NCBI RefSeq assembly: GCF_026914185.1
Contig: NC_070560.1
Span: 2,657,501 to 2,721,500 of the forward strand
Reading direction: 5' to 3'
Source: Puccinia triticina
Taxonomy: Eukaryota; Basidiomycota; Pucciniomycetes; Pucciniales; Pucciniaceae
DNA length: 64,000 bases
Below are positions 31,931 through 44,058 of this stretch, one piece after another. Within the stretch, counting starts at the first letter, position 1. Every line of letters starts with the position of its first letter. The translations under genes and the position numbers were made by a program. Under the pieces are notes generated by a model, which searched no databases, was not told the origin of the DNA, and was given only the letters and a program-made list of their open reading frames with translations.

Positions 31931-34900
31931 ATCCATTATGCAGCAGCAACAATGTGATCAGTTCCCAAATATCACTAATTTGGTAGTTTCTGGCCCTTTC
32001 TGCCACTATATCTCAACACAGCGTGGGAGTTCTTCCATCATATTGGTATCAAAATGATCAATAGCCCCCAAGGATTCATTTTTGTACCTTAAATTACCAC
32101 ATAACCCAAATGTAGCAGCTACAATCTGATCAGTTGACAAATGTCACTAATTTGGTAGTTTCTTGGTGTTGCTGCCACTATATCTCAACACAGCCTGGGA
32201 ATTCTTCCACGATATTGCGATCCAAATGATGAATAGCCCCCATGGATTCATTGTGTACCTTAAATGACCACGAAACCTCCTAATGTAGCCCCTACAATCT
32301 GATCAGTTGCCAAATATCACTAATTTGGTAGTTTCTTGGTGTTTCTGCCACTATATCTCAGCCCAGCATGGGAGTTATTCCATTATATTGGTACCAAAAT
32401 TATCACATGCCCCGAAGATTCATTTTATACCTTGAATGACCACAAAACCCCCAAATGTAGCAGCCACAATGTGAACAGTTGCCAAATATCACTAATTTGG
32501 TAGTTTCTTGGTGTGTCTGCCACTATGTCTCAGCACAGCGTGGGATTTCTTCCATGATATTGGTACCAAAATGATTAAATGCCCCTGAGGATTCATTGTG
32601 TACCTTGAATGACCACAAAACCCCCAAATGTAGCAGCTACAATGTGATCAGTTGCCAAATATCACTAATTTGGTAGTTTCTTGGTGTTTTTGCCACTATA
32701 TCTCAGCGCAGCGTGGGAGTCCTTCCATTATGTTGGTACCAAAATGATTAAACGGCCACAAAGGTTCATTGTGTACCTTGAATGACCACAAAACCCCCAC
32801 ATGTTGCAGCCACAATGTGATTGGTTGCCAAATATCACTAATTTGGAAGTTTCTTGGTGTTTCTGCCACTATATCTCAGTGCAGCATGGGAGTTCTTCCA
32901 TGATATTGTTACCAAAATAATCAAATGTCCTCAAATATTCATTGTGTACATTGAATGTGTCAGCCTTAGAGTCATCACAGCTGACCTAAAAGCTGCCTGT
33001 TCTACCTTTGTTACATATAAATTACTTTATATCTTTTTCATCTTAAGAGATATCCCTGTTTTGACTTCATATTCTGTTTCCTCATGCAATTTTAACCCTA
33101 GTTACAACTTACCAATTCATTGTAACTATACTCCTTCCCTGAGTTACTGAGTTGTAGCGCCCTTGCGCAGTTGTGACGTGTCAGCGCTACTAGGCGCGCC
33201 AAACCACATGTACATATGTAAATTACATAAGCAAACTGTGAAAATTTTCGTAGTCAAAATCCCCCTTACCTGAGGCGGATCCACAGACTTCAGCACACCA
33301 GAACCACCACCCAGATAACTCCAGGATCACCACCAAAGAGCCTACTATACTCCCAGGATACCTACCGTCACAGGCGCCTAGGATATTGACAGTAAGTAAC
33401 CTCTTTCACTGAACCTTGTTTATCTCAGAAGTACAACTCTGTGTCTTGCGGGATCTGCCTTTTCTTCTTGCTTTGCTTCCTCCTTGATCACAGGGCTGTC
33501 CCTCCATATCTATAGGCCTTTGCCTCCATCTTGATCACAGGGCTGTCCCTTCTTATCATCAGGCCTTTGCCTCAAAATCTAGGTTCAGGGCTGTCCCTCA
33601 GGTTTCCCATTAAGAACCTTGACTGTCCAGAGAGAAGTCTAAAAAACTGTGGCTGGATTAAGACTTATCTAATCCAGATACCCTCCTGAGAGGAAGCTGT
33701 AGCACTTCTTGCACAGATTAGCAGCACTCTTCTGAAGAGTAGCATTGCCAGTGGACGTGCATTCCCACTAGAATAACCTAGTACTTCTCTTCCTTCTTAT
33801 CCTGCTTGGTTTCTCTCTCTCTTTCTCTTTTTCTATTATAGTTGTAATTTCTTTATCCCAAGAAATCCAACTATTGCCCCCCCATTTCTTGTGTCCTGCT
33901 GTCACTATAGAGACTCAGGCTCACAGAATGACCACAAAACCCCCAAATGTGGCTCTGGCCCTTTCTGCCACTATATCTCAGCCCAGCGTGGGAGTTCTTC
34001 CATGATATTGGGACCAAAATTATCACATGCCCCTGAAGATTCATTGTGTACCTTGAATGACCACAAAACCCCCAAATGTAGCAGCCACCATCTGATTAGT
34101 TGCCAAATATCACTAATTTGGTAGTTTCTTGGTGTTTCTGCCACTATATCTCAGCGCAGTGTGGGATTTCTTCCATGATATTGGGACCAAAATGATCACA
34201 TGCCCTCAGAAATTCATTGAGTACCTTGGATGACCACAAAGCCCCCAAATGTAGCAGCCACAATGTGATCAGTTGACAAATATCACTAATTTGGTAGTTT
34301 CTTGATGTTTCTCCCACTATATCTCAGCACAGCGTGAATTTCTTCCATGATATTGGGACCAAAATGGTCACATGCCCTCAAACATTCATTGAGTACCTTC
34401 GATGACCACAAAACCCCCAAATGTAGCAGCCACAATGTGATCATTTGACAAATATCACTAATTTGGTAGTTTCTTGATGTTTCTCCCACTATATCTCAGC
34501 ACAGCGTGGGATTTCTTCCATGATATTGGGACCAAAATGATCACATGCCCTCAAAGGTTCATTGAGTACCTTGGATGACCACGAAACCCCCAAATGTAGC
34601 AGCCACCATGTGATCAGTTGCCAAATATCACTAATTTGGTAGTTTCTTGGTGTTTCTGCCACTATATCTCGGCCCAGCGTGGGAGTTCCTCCATGATATT
34701 GGTACCAAAATGGGTAATCACGCCTGAAGATTCATTGTGAACCTTGAATGACCACAAAACCCCCAAATGTAGCAGCCACACTGTGATCAGTTGCCAAATA
34801 TCACTAATTTGGTAGTTTCTTGGTGTTTCTGCCACTATATCCAGCGCAGCATGGGAGTTCTTCCATGATATTGGTACCAAAATTATCACATGCCCGCAAA

Positions 34901-37900
34901 GATTCATTGAGTACCTTGAATGACCACAAAACCCCCAAATGTAGCAGCCACAATGTGATCAGTTGCCAAATATCACTAATTTGGTAGTTTCTTGATGTTT
35001 CTCCCACTATATCTCAGCATAGCATGAATTTCTTCCATGATATTGGTACCAAAATGGTCACATGCCCTCAAACATTCATTGAGTACCTTGGATGACCACA
35101 AAACCCCCAAATTTAGCAGCCACAATGTGATCAGTTGACAAATATCATTAATTTGGTAGTTTCTTGGTGTTTCCGCCACTATATCTCAGCACAGCGTGGG
35201 AGTTCTTCCATGATATTGGTACCAAAATGGGTAATCACGCCTGAAGATTCATTGTGAACCTTGAATGACCACAAAACCCCCAAATGTAGCAGCCACACTG
35301 TGATCAGTTGCCAAATATCACTAATTTGGTAGTTTCTTGGTGTTTCTGCCACTATATCCAGCGCAAGCATGGGAGTTCTTCCATGATATTGGTACCAAAA
35401 TTATCACATGCCCGCAAAGATTCATTGGGTACCTTGAATGACCACAAAAACCCCAAATGTAGCAGGCACAATGTGATCAGTTGCCAAATATCACTAATTT
35501 GGTAGTTTCTTGATGTTTCTGCCACTATATCTCAGCACAGTGTGGGAGTTCTTCCATGATATTGGTACCAAAATGATCTGATGCCCTCAAACATTCATTG
35601 GGTACCTTGGATGACCACAAAAACCCCAAATGTAGCAGCCACAATGTGATCAGTTGACAAATATCACTAATTTGGTAGTTTGTTGATGTTTCTCCCACTA
35701 TATCTCAGCATAGCGTGAATTTCTTCCATGATATTGGTACAAAAATGGTCACATTCCCTCAAACATTTATTGAGTACCTTGGATGACCACAAAACCCCCA
35801 AGTTTTAGCAGCCACAATGTGATCAGTTGACAAATATCATTAATTTGGTAGTTTCTTGGTGTTTCCGCCACTATATCTCAGCACAGCGTGGGAGTTCCTC
35901 CATGATATTGGTACCAAAATGGGTAATCACGCCTGAAGATTTATTGTGAACCTTGAATGACCACAAAACCCCCAAATGTAGCAGCCACACTGTGATCAGT
36001 TGCCAAAAATCACTAATTTGGTAGTTTCTTGGTGTTTCTGCCACTATATCCAGCGCAGCATGGGAGTTCTTCCATGATATTGGTACCAAAATTATCACAT
36101 GCCCGCAAAGATTCATTGAGTACCTTGAATGACCACAAAACCCCCAAATGTAGCAGCCACAATGTGATCAGTTGCCAAATATCACTAATTTGGTAGTTTC
36201 TTGATTTTTCTGCCACTATATCTCAGCACAGTGTGGGAGTTCTTCCATGATATTGGTACCAAAATGATCTGATGCCCTCAAACATTCATTGGGTACCTTG
36301 GATGACCACAAAACACCCAAATGTAGCAGCCACAATGTGATCAGTTGCCAAATATCACTAATTTGGTAGTTTCTTGGTGTGTCTGCCACTATGTCTCAGC
36401 ACAGCGTGGGATTTCTTCCATGATATTGGTACCAAAATGATTAATCACCCCTGAAGATTCATTGTGTCCCTTGAATGACCACAAAACCCCCAAATGTAGC
36501 AGCCACAATGTGATCAGTTGATGAATATCACTAATTTGGTAGTTTCTTGGTGTTTCTGCCACTATATCTCAGCACAGCGTGGGATTTCTTCCATGATATT
36601 GGTACCAAAATGATCACATGCCCTCAAACATTTATTGAGTATCTCGGATGACCACAAAACCCTCAAATGTAGCAGCCACAATGTGATCAGTTGACAAATA
36701 TCACTAATTTGGTAGTTTCTTGATGTGCCTGCCACTATATCTCAGCACAGCGTGGGAGTTCTTCCATGATATTCGTACCAAAATGATCACATGCCCTCAA
36801 AGATTCATGATGTACCTTGGATGACCACAAAACCCCCAAATGTAGCAGCCACAATGTGAACAGTTGCCAAATATCACTAATTTGGTAGTTTCTTGGTGTG
36901 TCTGCCACTATGTCTCAGCACAGCGTGGGATTTCTTCCATGATATTGGTACCAAAATGATTAATCACCCCTGAAGATTCATTGTGTCCCTTGAATGACCA
37001 CAAAACCCCCAAATGTAGCAGCCACAATGTGATCAGTTGATGAATATCACTAATTTGGTAGTTTCTTGGTGGTTCTGCCACTATATCTCAGCACAGCGTG
37101 GGATTTCTTCCATGATATTGGGACCAAAATGATCACATGCCCTCAAAAATTCATTGAGTACCTTGGATGACCACAAAACCCCCAAATGTAGCAGCCACAA
37201 TGTGATCAGTTGCCAAATATCACCAATTTGGTAGTTTCTTGGTGTTTCTGCCACTATATCTCAGCGCAGCATAGGAGTTCTTCCATGATATTGGAAACAA
37301 AATGATCCCATGCCCTCAAACATTCATTGAGTACCTTGGATGACCACAAAAACCCCAAATGTAGCAGCCACAATGTGATCAGTTGCCAAATATCACTAAT
37401 TTGGTAGTTTCTTGGTGTTTCTGCCACCATATCTCAGTGCAGCATGGGAGTTCTTCCATGATATTGGTACCAATATGATCACATGCCCTCAAAAACTCAT
37501 TGGGTATCTTGGATGACCACAAAATCCCCAAATGTAGCAGCCACAATGTGATCAGTTGCCAAATATCACTAATTTGGTAGTTTCTTGGTGTTTCCCGACT
37601 ATATCTCAGTGCAGCATGGGAGTTCTTCCATGATATTGGAACCAAAATGATCACATGCCCTCAGGCATTCATTGAGTACCTTGGATGACCACGAAACCCC
37701 CCAAATGTAGCAGCCACAATGTGATCAGTTGACAAATATCACTAATTTGGTAGTTTCTTGGTGTTTCTGCCACTATATCTCAACGCAGCGTGGGATTTCT
37801 TCCATGATATTGGGACAAATATGATCACATGCCCTCAAAAATTCATTGAGTACCTTGGATGACCACAAAACCCCCAAATGTAGCAGCCACAATGTGATCA

Positions 37901-40165
37901 GTTGCCAAATATCACTAATTTGGTAGTTTCTTGGTGTTTCTGCCACTATATCTCAGTGCAGCATGGGAGTTCTTCCATGATATTGGTACCAAAATGATCA
38001 CATGCCCTCAAACATTCATTGGGTTTCTTGGATGACCACAAAACCCCCAAATGTAGCAGCCACCATGTGATCAGTTGCCAAATATCTCTAATTTGGTAGT
38101 TTCTTGGTGTTTCCGCCACTATATCTCAGTGCAGCATGGGAGTTCTTCCATGATATTGGTACCAAAACAATCACATGCCCTCAAACATTTATTGAGTATC
38201 CTGGATGACCACAAAACCCCCAAATGTAGCAGCCACCATGTGATCAGTTGCCAAATATCACTAATTTGGTAGTTTCTTGGTGTTTCGGCCACTATATCTC
38301 AGTGCAGCATGGGAGTTCTTCCATGATATTGGTACCAAAATGAACACATGCCCTCAAGCATTCATTGGATACCTTGGATGACCACAAAACCCCCAAATGT
38401 AGCAGCCACAATGTGATCAGTTGCCAAATATCACTAATTTGGTAGTTTCTTGGTGTTTCTGCCACTATATCTCTGTGCAGCATGGGAGTTCTTCCATGAT
38501 ATTGGTACCAAAATGATCAAATGCCCTCAAACATTTATTGAGTATCTTGGATGACCACAAAACCCCCAAATGTAGCAGCCACCATGTGATCAGTTGCCAA
38601 ATATCACTAATTTGGTAGTTTCTTGGTGTTTCCGCCACTATATCTCAGTGCAGCATGGGAGTTCTTCCATGATATTGGTACCAAAATGATCACATGCCCT
38701 CAAACATTCATTGGGTTTCTTGGATGACCACAAAACCCCCAAATGTAGCAGCCACCATGTGATCAGTTGCCAAATATCTCTAATTTGGTAGTTTCTTGGT
38801 GTTTCCGCCACTATATCTCAGTGCAGCATGGGAGTTCTTCCATGATATTGGTACCAAAATGATCAAATGCCCTCAAACATTTATTGAGTATCTTGGATGA
38901 CCACAAAACCCCCAAATGTAGCAGCCACCATGTGATCAGTTGCCAAATATCACTAATTTGGTAGTTTCTTGGTGTTTCCGCCACTATATCTCAGTGCAGC
39001 ATGGGAGTTCTTCCATGATATTGGTACCAAAATGATTGCATGCCCTCAACCATTTATTGAGTATCTTGGATGACCACAAAACCCCCAAATGTAGCAGCCA
39101 CCATGTGATCAGTTGCCAAATATCACTAATTTGGTAGTTTCTTGGTGTTTCGGCCACTATATCTCAGCACAGCGTGGGAGTTCTTCCATGATATTTGTAT
39201 CAAAATGATCACATGCCCTCATGCATTCATTAGGTACCTTGGATGACCACAAAACCCCCAATTGTAGCAGCCACAATGTGTTCAGTTGCCAAATATCACT
39301 AATTTGGTAGTTTCTTGGTGTTTCTGCCACTATATCTCAGTGCAGCATGGGAGTTCTTCCATGATATTGGTACCAAAATGATCGCATGCCCCCAAACATT
39401 TATTGAGTATCTTGGATGACCACAAAACCCCCAATTGTAGCAGCCACAATGTGATCAGTTGCCAAATATCACTAATTTGGTAGTTTCTTGGTGTTTCTGC
39501 CACTATATCTCAGGCCAGCTTGGGAGTTCTTCCATGATGTTGGTACAACAATGATCAAATGGCCCTGAAGATTCATTGTGTACCTTGGATGACCACAAAA
39601 CCCCCAAATGTAGCAGCCACAATGTGATCAGTTGACGAATATCACTAATTTGGTAGTTTCTTGATGTTTCTGCCACTATATCTCAGCACAGCGTGGGAGT
39701 TCTTCCATGATATTGGTACCAAAATGATCAAATGGCCCTGAAGATTCATTGTGTACCTTGGATGACCACAAAACCCCCAAATGTAGCAGCCACAATGTGA
39801 TCAGTTGCCAAATATCACTAATTCGGTAGTTTCTTGGTGTTTCCGCCACTATATCTCAGGCCAGCATGGGAGTTCTTCCATGATATTGGTACCAAAATGA
39901 TCAAATGGCCCTGAAGATTCATTGTGTACCTTGGATGACCACAAAACCCCCAAATATAGCAGCCACAATGTGATCAGTTCGCAAATGTTGTAAATTAGTA
40001 GTTTCTTGGTGTTTCTGCTACTATATCTCAGCGCAGAATGGGAGTTCTTTCATGATATTGGTACCAAAATGATCACATGCCCTCTGCCCTCAAAAATTCA
40101 TTGACTACCTTTGATGACCACAAAACCCCCAAATGTAGCAGCCACACTGTGATCAGTTGCCAAAT
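31931..40165 (+). repeat. 173-bp satellite array, about 42 direct units, interrupted by a solo LTR
   Basis: Unit landmarks are GTGATCAGTTGCCAAATATC, ACTAATTTGGTAGTTTCTTG, CCACTATATCTCAGC, TTCTTCCATGATATTGG, TACCAAAATGATCACATGCC, GATGACCACAAAACCCCC. Spacing of the AAACCCC landmark is 173 bp (for example 38041, 38214, 38387, 38560). Units differ mainly in the segment after TACCAAAATG. Variant TGGGTAATCACGCC recurs at 34711, 35228 and 35920, and GGGTTTCTTGG at 38021 and 38713, showing three- and four-unit higher-order repeats. There is no coding function: 173 is not a multiple of three, so frames shift unit by unit. Confidence 0.93.
32958..33925 (+). mobile_element. Solo Gypsy LTR inside the satellite, target duplication GAATG
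   Basis: TGTCAGCCTTAGAGTCATC .. ACTCAGGCTCACA is flanked by GAATG at 32953-32957 and 33926-33930. Joining the flanks rebuilds the satellite word TTGAATGACCACAAAACC, proving insertion into a unit. It is the same family and orientation as the 3' LTR at 6143-7098. It is 968 bp against about 956 bp there. Confidence 0.94.
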
Positions 40166-40904
40166 TAGTGATATTTGGCAACCATTCACATTGTAGCTGC
40201 TACATTTGGGGGTTTTGTGGTCATTCAAGGTACACAATGAATCTTCAGGGGCATGTGACCATTTCGGTACCAATATCATGGAAGAACTCCTACGCTGCGC
40301 TGAGATATAGTGGCAGAAACACCAAGAACCTACCAAATTGGTGATATTTGGCAACTGATCACATTGTGGCTGCTACATATGGGGGTTTTGTGGTCATTCC
40401 AGGTACTCAATGAATCTTCAAGGGGAATTAGATCATATTGAGACCAACATTATGGAAGAAATCCCACGCTGCGCTGAGATATAGTGGCAGAAACACCAGA
40501 AACTACCAAATTAGTGATATTTTGCAACTGATCACATTCTAGCTGCTACATTTGGGGGTGTTGTGGTCATTCAAGGTACACAATTAATCTTCAGGGGAAT
40601 TTGATTATTTTGGTACTAATATCATGGAAGAACTCCCACGCTGGGCTGAGATATAGTGGCAGAAACACCAAGAAACTACCAAATTAGTGATATTTGGCCA
40701 CTGATCAGATTGTAGCAGCTACATTTGGGGATTTTGTGGTCATTCAAGTTACACAATGAATCTATGGGGGCTTTTAAAAATTTTGGTACCAATTTCATGG
40801 AAAAATTCCCAGGCTGTGTTGAGATATAGTTGCAGAAGTACCAAGAAACTAACAAAGTAGTGAGATTTGCCAACTGATCAGATTGCAGCTGCTGCATAAT
40901 GGAT
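40166..40904 (-). repeat. Inverted block of the 173-bp satellite, about 4 units
   Basis: At 40165/40166 the array changes orientation through GTTGCCAAATTAGTGATATT then TGGCAAC. It continues as the reverse complement (GGGGGTTTTGTGGTCATTC, CATGGAAGAACTCC, GAGATATAGTGGCAGAAAC) up to the right arm at 40905. With the arm this makes a right inverted segment of about 1.4 kb matching the left 31266 to about 32670. Confidence 0.9.
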
Positions 40905-41566
40905 GTGACCCCAAAAACATTATTTCTGGGTTTTATATTCAGAAAAATTGTCCAACGAAATTTTATGTGGAAATATTCCTCATTAATCTGTGGTTGATAA
41001 CAAAAGTAGATAAAAAAAAGAACCTGACAAAAATATGCTAAACCATGGTAAACTAATTTCAAAAAGGCCTCCTATGCATGTAGCACTTCAAGTATGATAT
41101 GCAATATCTTGAGCAAGTTCAACCAACCAAATTAAAAATGTGTGCAGGATGGTATCATGAGAGAGGTCAGAGGTCAATGTTTTTCCTTTTTTGAAAAAAA
41201 AGTCAATTTGCAGACTTCTGAGAACCGATCAATTGTTGAAGTAAAAAAAAAAGAAGAAAAAAAAATGAGACCCCTCAGCCACCCTGGATCAATCCTAAAA
41301 CTTGCAATGTCTTTTTTCAGGAAGAAATATTGAATGGTGTATGTAGAAATTTATGAATGTTATCAGGCAAAAAAAAAAAATTCCTGTGGCTTGAAGCTAA
41401 CACAAGGGGAACGAGAGAGATTATAGAATGGTATTAAAGAGACATGGAAAACAGACAAAGGTATCAAGAAGAATAATAATAAAAAATTGATCAATATAAA
41501 TTGATCAATATACGCTAGCTATATTGATCAATATACAACATCGCAAATTCATCCATCTTGGTAGTG
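40905..41566 (-). repeat. Right terminal inverted arm of the CACTA element
   Basis: This is the reverse complement of the left arm at 31266-31930. It begins TGGATGTGACCCCAAAAAC and ends CCATCTTGGTAGTG at 41566, followed by the TAA duplication. ORFs within it (for example around 41142-41333) mirror ORFs of the left arm and have no supporting features. Confidence 0.9.
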
Positions 41567-41739
41567 TAACTAAAGCACTCAACTTCGCTCTCGAAGTCCA
41601 ACCATTAAGCAAAACACAATACATGCCGCCCATGTATAGGGGGTTTCCAGGGTCCTGATTTTACACTCCAGAGGTTTGGGTTCTACACCCACGATATGTC
41701 ACAGTCACATCTTGAAGCTATTGTATTCATTTATGACCG

Positions 41740-43660
41740 AGCTAGTTTTTCTATATTCTCCTCATTTGCTATATTCTTCATCGGATGGCGGGGACGGAAC
41801 GCAGGAGGACGAGTGGGAGAAGGACCCTGGGTTAAAAGCGATGTTGAAGGAATACGACTAGGATCGGCGGCGGAAGACGACCCGGGTGCGAAGGGTGGGC
41901 CAGAGCAGCGGAGGAGGAGGCACGAGTTGCGGGGTGGCCGGAGGGGAGGTGCTGGCAATTCTCGAGGAGCGAGTGATGGGCTCGTTGCAGGGCGATCCGA
42001 GAGCACTGAAGCTCTCCTGTGCTTCCCAGTCATACTACAAGATGCTCATCCAATGGGTCGCCGATGGCATCCAGGACGATCCCTACGATGGGTTCATCTT
42101 CAAAGCGAGTAAGTCCATCACCCGGGGAACGCTTGATGAGGACTTCATAGACGAGTAGTGTCCTACGCAACCGCACCTCTGCCGTTAGTGCGGCAAGGGC
42201 CGATGGCCATCCGACGACCAGCCACGGGCAGGTGGGCAGAGCCTCGTGGTGGCGAGAGAAGGGCGTCTGGCGGGGTGCGGTGCTGCTTCATTTCCTGGAG
42301 GTTTCGGAGATGAAAATCCTGCTGGCGGGCAAGTATTTCAACGTGATCCGGGAGTGTGGGGTGAAGGGGGCGGCCGGACGAGTTTGAAGTCGATCTCGAC
42401 CAAGCGCCCGGCACGGAAGGCTCGGCCGGACTGATCACGATGAACAGCGAGTGGTTCTACGCACTGGTCGACCGGGCTTATGTCTCAGCAAATCGGTCGC
42501 TTCTTGATCGAAGTTGCTGATGAGATCGGAAGACTTCTGAGTCGGCTCAAGCACCACTTCTTCCTCTCCCAGGGAAATAGCTTCACCACCTCCCTCGACT
42601 CGGCCTCCCCCGAGCTCGGCAAGAAACTCAGACACGTCGACGTCTCCCAGCTCCAAAACGAGTTCGGTCTGGCCGTTCGCAATCCGAGCAGTTGGAGCTC
42701 CAGCGACCCCTACAAGGAGAAGGTCAAAGTGACCATGGCCACCACCTGCTCGACCGATTGACTCCTCCGCATCGTCGGCGTCACCGGTCTCATCGGCGCC
42801 AACTCTGAGCGTGGCGGGTTGTTGGCAGCGGCAGTGGTGGGGGTGGAATCAGCGGTGGAGGTGGGGAGGGCGATGAGTGAAGCGTGGCGAATGTGGAGGC
42901 GTTTGATAAAATCGGTACTGGATTGGATGAGCTCGCCGCTGCTGAGGGGGGAGCAGGTAGGTTAACCGAAGGGGGGAAAAGAAGGATCGAACAGTTTGTT
43001 TATGTCTTTACCCAGCAGGGTAGAATACAGAAGCTGATTTTCTGAACTGGTGGTGATCTCATACAGGTCTTGACACCTTGCGACTTGACGTTCCGCTTCC
43101 CACTCTCGTTGGTGATCTCACGGAAAACAATCTTGCGCTAGCAACTGTTCTTCAGGCCTACTCCACCTCAAGCACCTCAAGCCATCCCTTACGATCTCCT
43201 CGACCGAGCACATCAAATCTACAGCCTGAGAATCTTCTTCGAAAGCCCACCCTCGACTGAAGTCCTGAAAACCCTGGATCTTCAACTCCTGCGGGCTCAG
43301 ATGCTCAGATTTGTCCAGCCGCTTTCTAAATTCATCTGCTTCGAGATGCTCAAGAAAAAATCCCGCGAGTTGGAATTCAGGCTCGCTAATAAGGTCGACA
43401 CCATCAACGGCCTCTTGAGAGAACATCATGACTTTTTGGATACCTGTTTGAAGGAATGCATATTGACAAACTCGAAATTGTTAAAGGTATATTACTTCTC
43501 ACGTCTTCCTCCCTTGTCTTTTCGATCATCAAACACTTACTGATCTGGGCCGCATGTTCAATGTTTGCCACCTACACCTCCCACTTCACAAAGTTTGCCC
43601 ACGACTTCAAACTCGCCTTTAAAGACGGAAGCATCTTCAACAAGGGCAAGTCACGGGGCC
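41740..43660 (+). pseudogene. Gamma-tubulin complex component 2 (GCP2/Spc97-type) pseudogene
   Basis: Pieces in GCP2 order lie in different frames. EWEKDPGLKAMLKEY is at about 41810. GGEVLAILEERVMGS .. SYYKMLIQWVADGIQDDPY (about 41940-42155) is followed by a stop soon after DEDFIDE. Next come EMKILLAGKYFNVIRECG (42308-42361); MNSEWFYALVDRAYVSAN (42439), then a shift; DEIGRLLSRLKHHFFLSQG and DPYKEKVKVTM (42480-42740); FRFPLSLVISRKTILR, then TAG at 43139-43141; QMLRFVQPLSKFICFEML and FLDTCLKECILTNSKLLK (43290-43485); and ACSMFATYTSHFTKFAHDF (about 43550). GCP2 nucleates microtubules at spindle poles. At least one intron is retained (GTAGGT at about 42957 to CAG at 43067), so this is a decayed gene copy, not a processed one. 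Non-functional. Confidence 0.8.
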
Positions 43661-44058
43661 GGTCTGGGCGAGACAGTAGACAACATAACAACGATGACAA
43701 TGATAATGGGCCGATGACGATGATGACAAGAATGATCGGAAGAGAAAGAGGAAGAAGAAGAAGGTGGCTCAGTCACTCTTCCTTCTTTCTCCATGTGAAT
43801 CCCCCGCCTTGAGGGTTTAAAGAGAAGGATCACAGGATGCCATCTGATCTATCTCGTCACACCCCTGCCCCTCCTAGCTCGGTAGAGATGGACCTGACAT
43901 CTCTCCCAAGCTAGCTGACCTGCACTCCATCCTAACATTCGTTCTAGACCCGTTCTACAAGGCCTCGCCTTGCCCAGTCCCAGCCCCAGTCCCCCGCTCC
44001 AGCCATACAGTGAAGATCCCCCCTCAACGGGCTCTTACACTCCACTATAAGTAGTAAG
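43661..44058. other. Flank between the GCP2 relic and the Copia element
   Basis: An acidic GATGAC-rich stretch (about 43690-43770) belongs to the end of the GCP2 relic or is low complexity. No other gene is seen. GTAAG at 44054-44058 is the left target duplication of the Copia element. Confidence 0.5.

Larger units (their letters stand above)
31266..41566. mobile_element. 10.3-kb CACTA-type non-autonomous element with satellite interior
   Basis: The termini are CACTACCAAGATGG on the left and CCATCTTGGTAGTG on the right, flanked by TAA at 31263-31265 and 41567-41569. The CACTA end and 3-bp duplication are hallmarks of the CACTA (EnSpm) superfamily. The empty site CCCCATAACTAAAG in the MITE at 8.7 kb has a single TAA. 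Long inverted arms (about 665 bp) lead into an array of 173-bp units. I see no transposase: ORFs inside are translations of the satellite or the arms. It therefore depends on a transposase coded elsewhere, if still mobile. Confidence 0.9.
31067..41620. mobile_element. CATATTGTGTTTTGT-type MITE, split by the CACTA element
   Basis: The left part, 31067-31265, starts CATATTGTGTTTTGTAG and ends AGACAACCCCATAA. The right part, 41570-41620, reads CTAAAGCACTCAACTTCGC..AAAACACAAT. Both halves match the MITE at 8712-8878, with extra internal sequence here (31094-31195) that the other copy lacks. ACAT on both sides (31066-31069 and 41621-41624) may be its target duplication. Confidence 0.8.
31028..41656. 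mobile_element. Remnant of a hAT-like MITE surrounding the nested elements
   Basis: At 31028-31066 the sequence CAATGTATGAATTTTGGC..AAATTCAGGAATTT matches, in reverse orientation, the left arm of the MITE at 27726-28340. At 41625-41656 GCCGCCCATGTATAGGGGG followed by TTTCCAGGGTCCT matches its terminal repeat. Together they are one end of a MITE split by the element at 31067-41620. The opposite terminus is missing. Confidence 0.75.

Noticed and set aside
33891..40354. Many 60-90 aa ORFs on both strands in the 34-40 kb region
   Set aside because: They are conceptual translations of the 173-bp satellite. The period is not a multiple of three, so no constant protein results.
31931..40904. Regularly spaced repeats as a possible CRISPR-like array
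   Set aside because: Units are full 173-bp tandem repeats with no unique spacers, in a eukaryotic context inside a transposable element.
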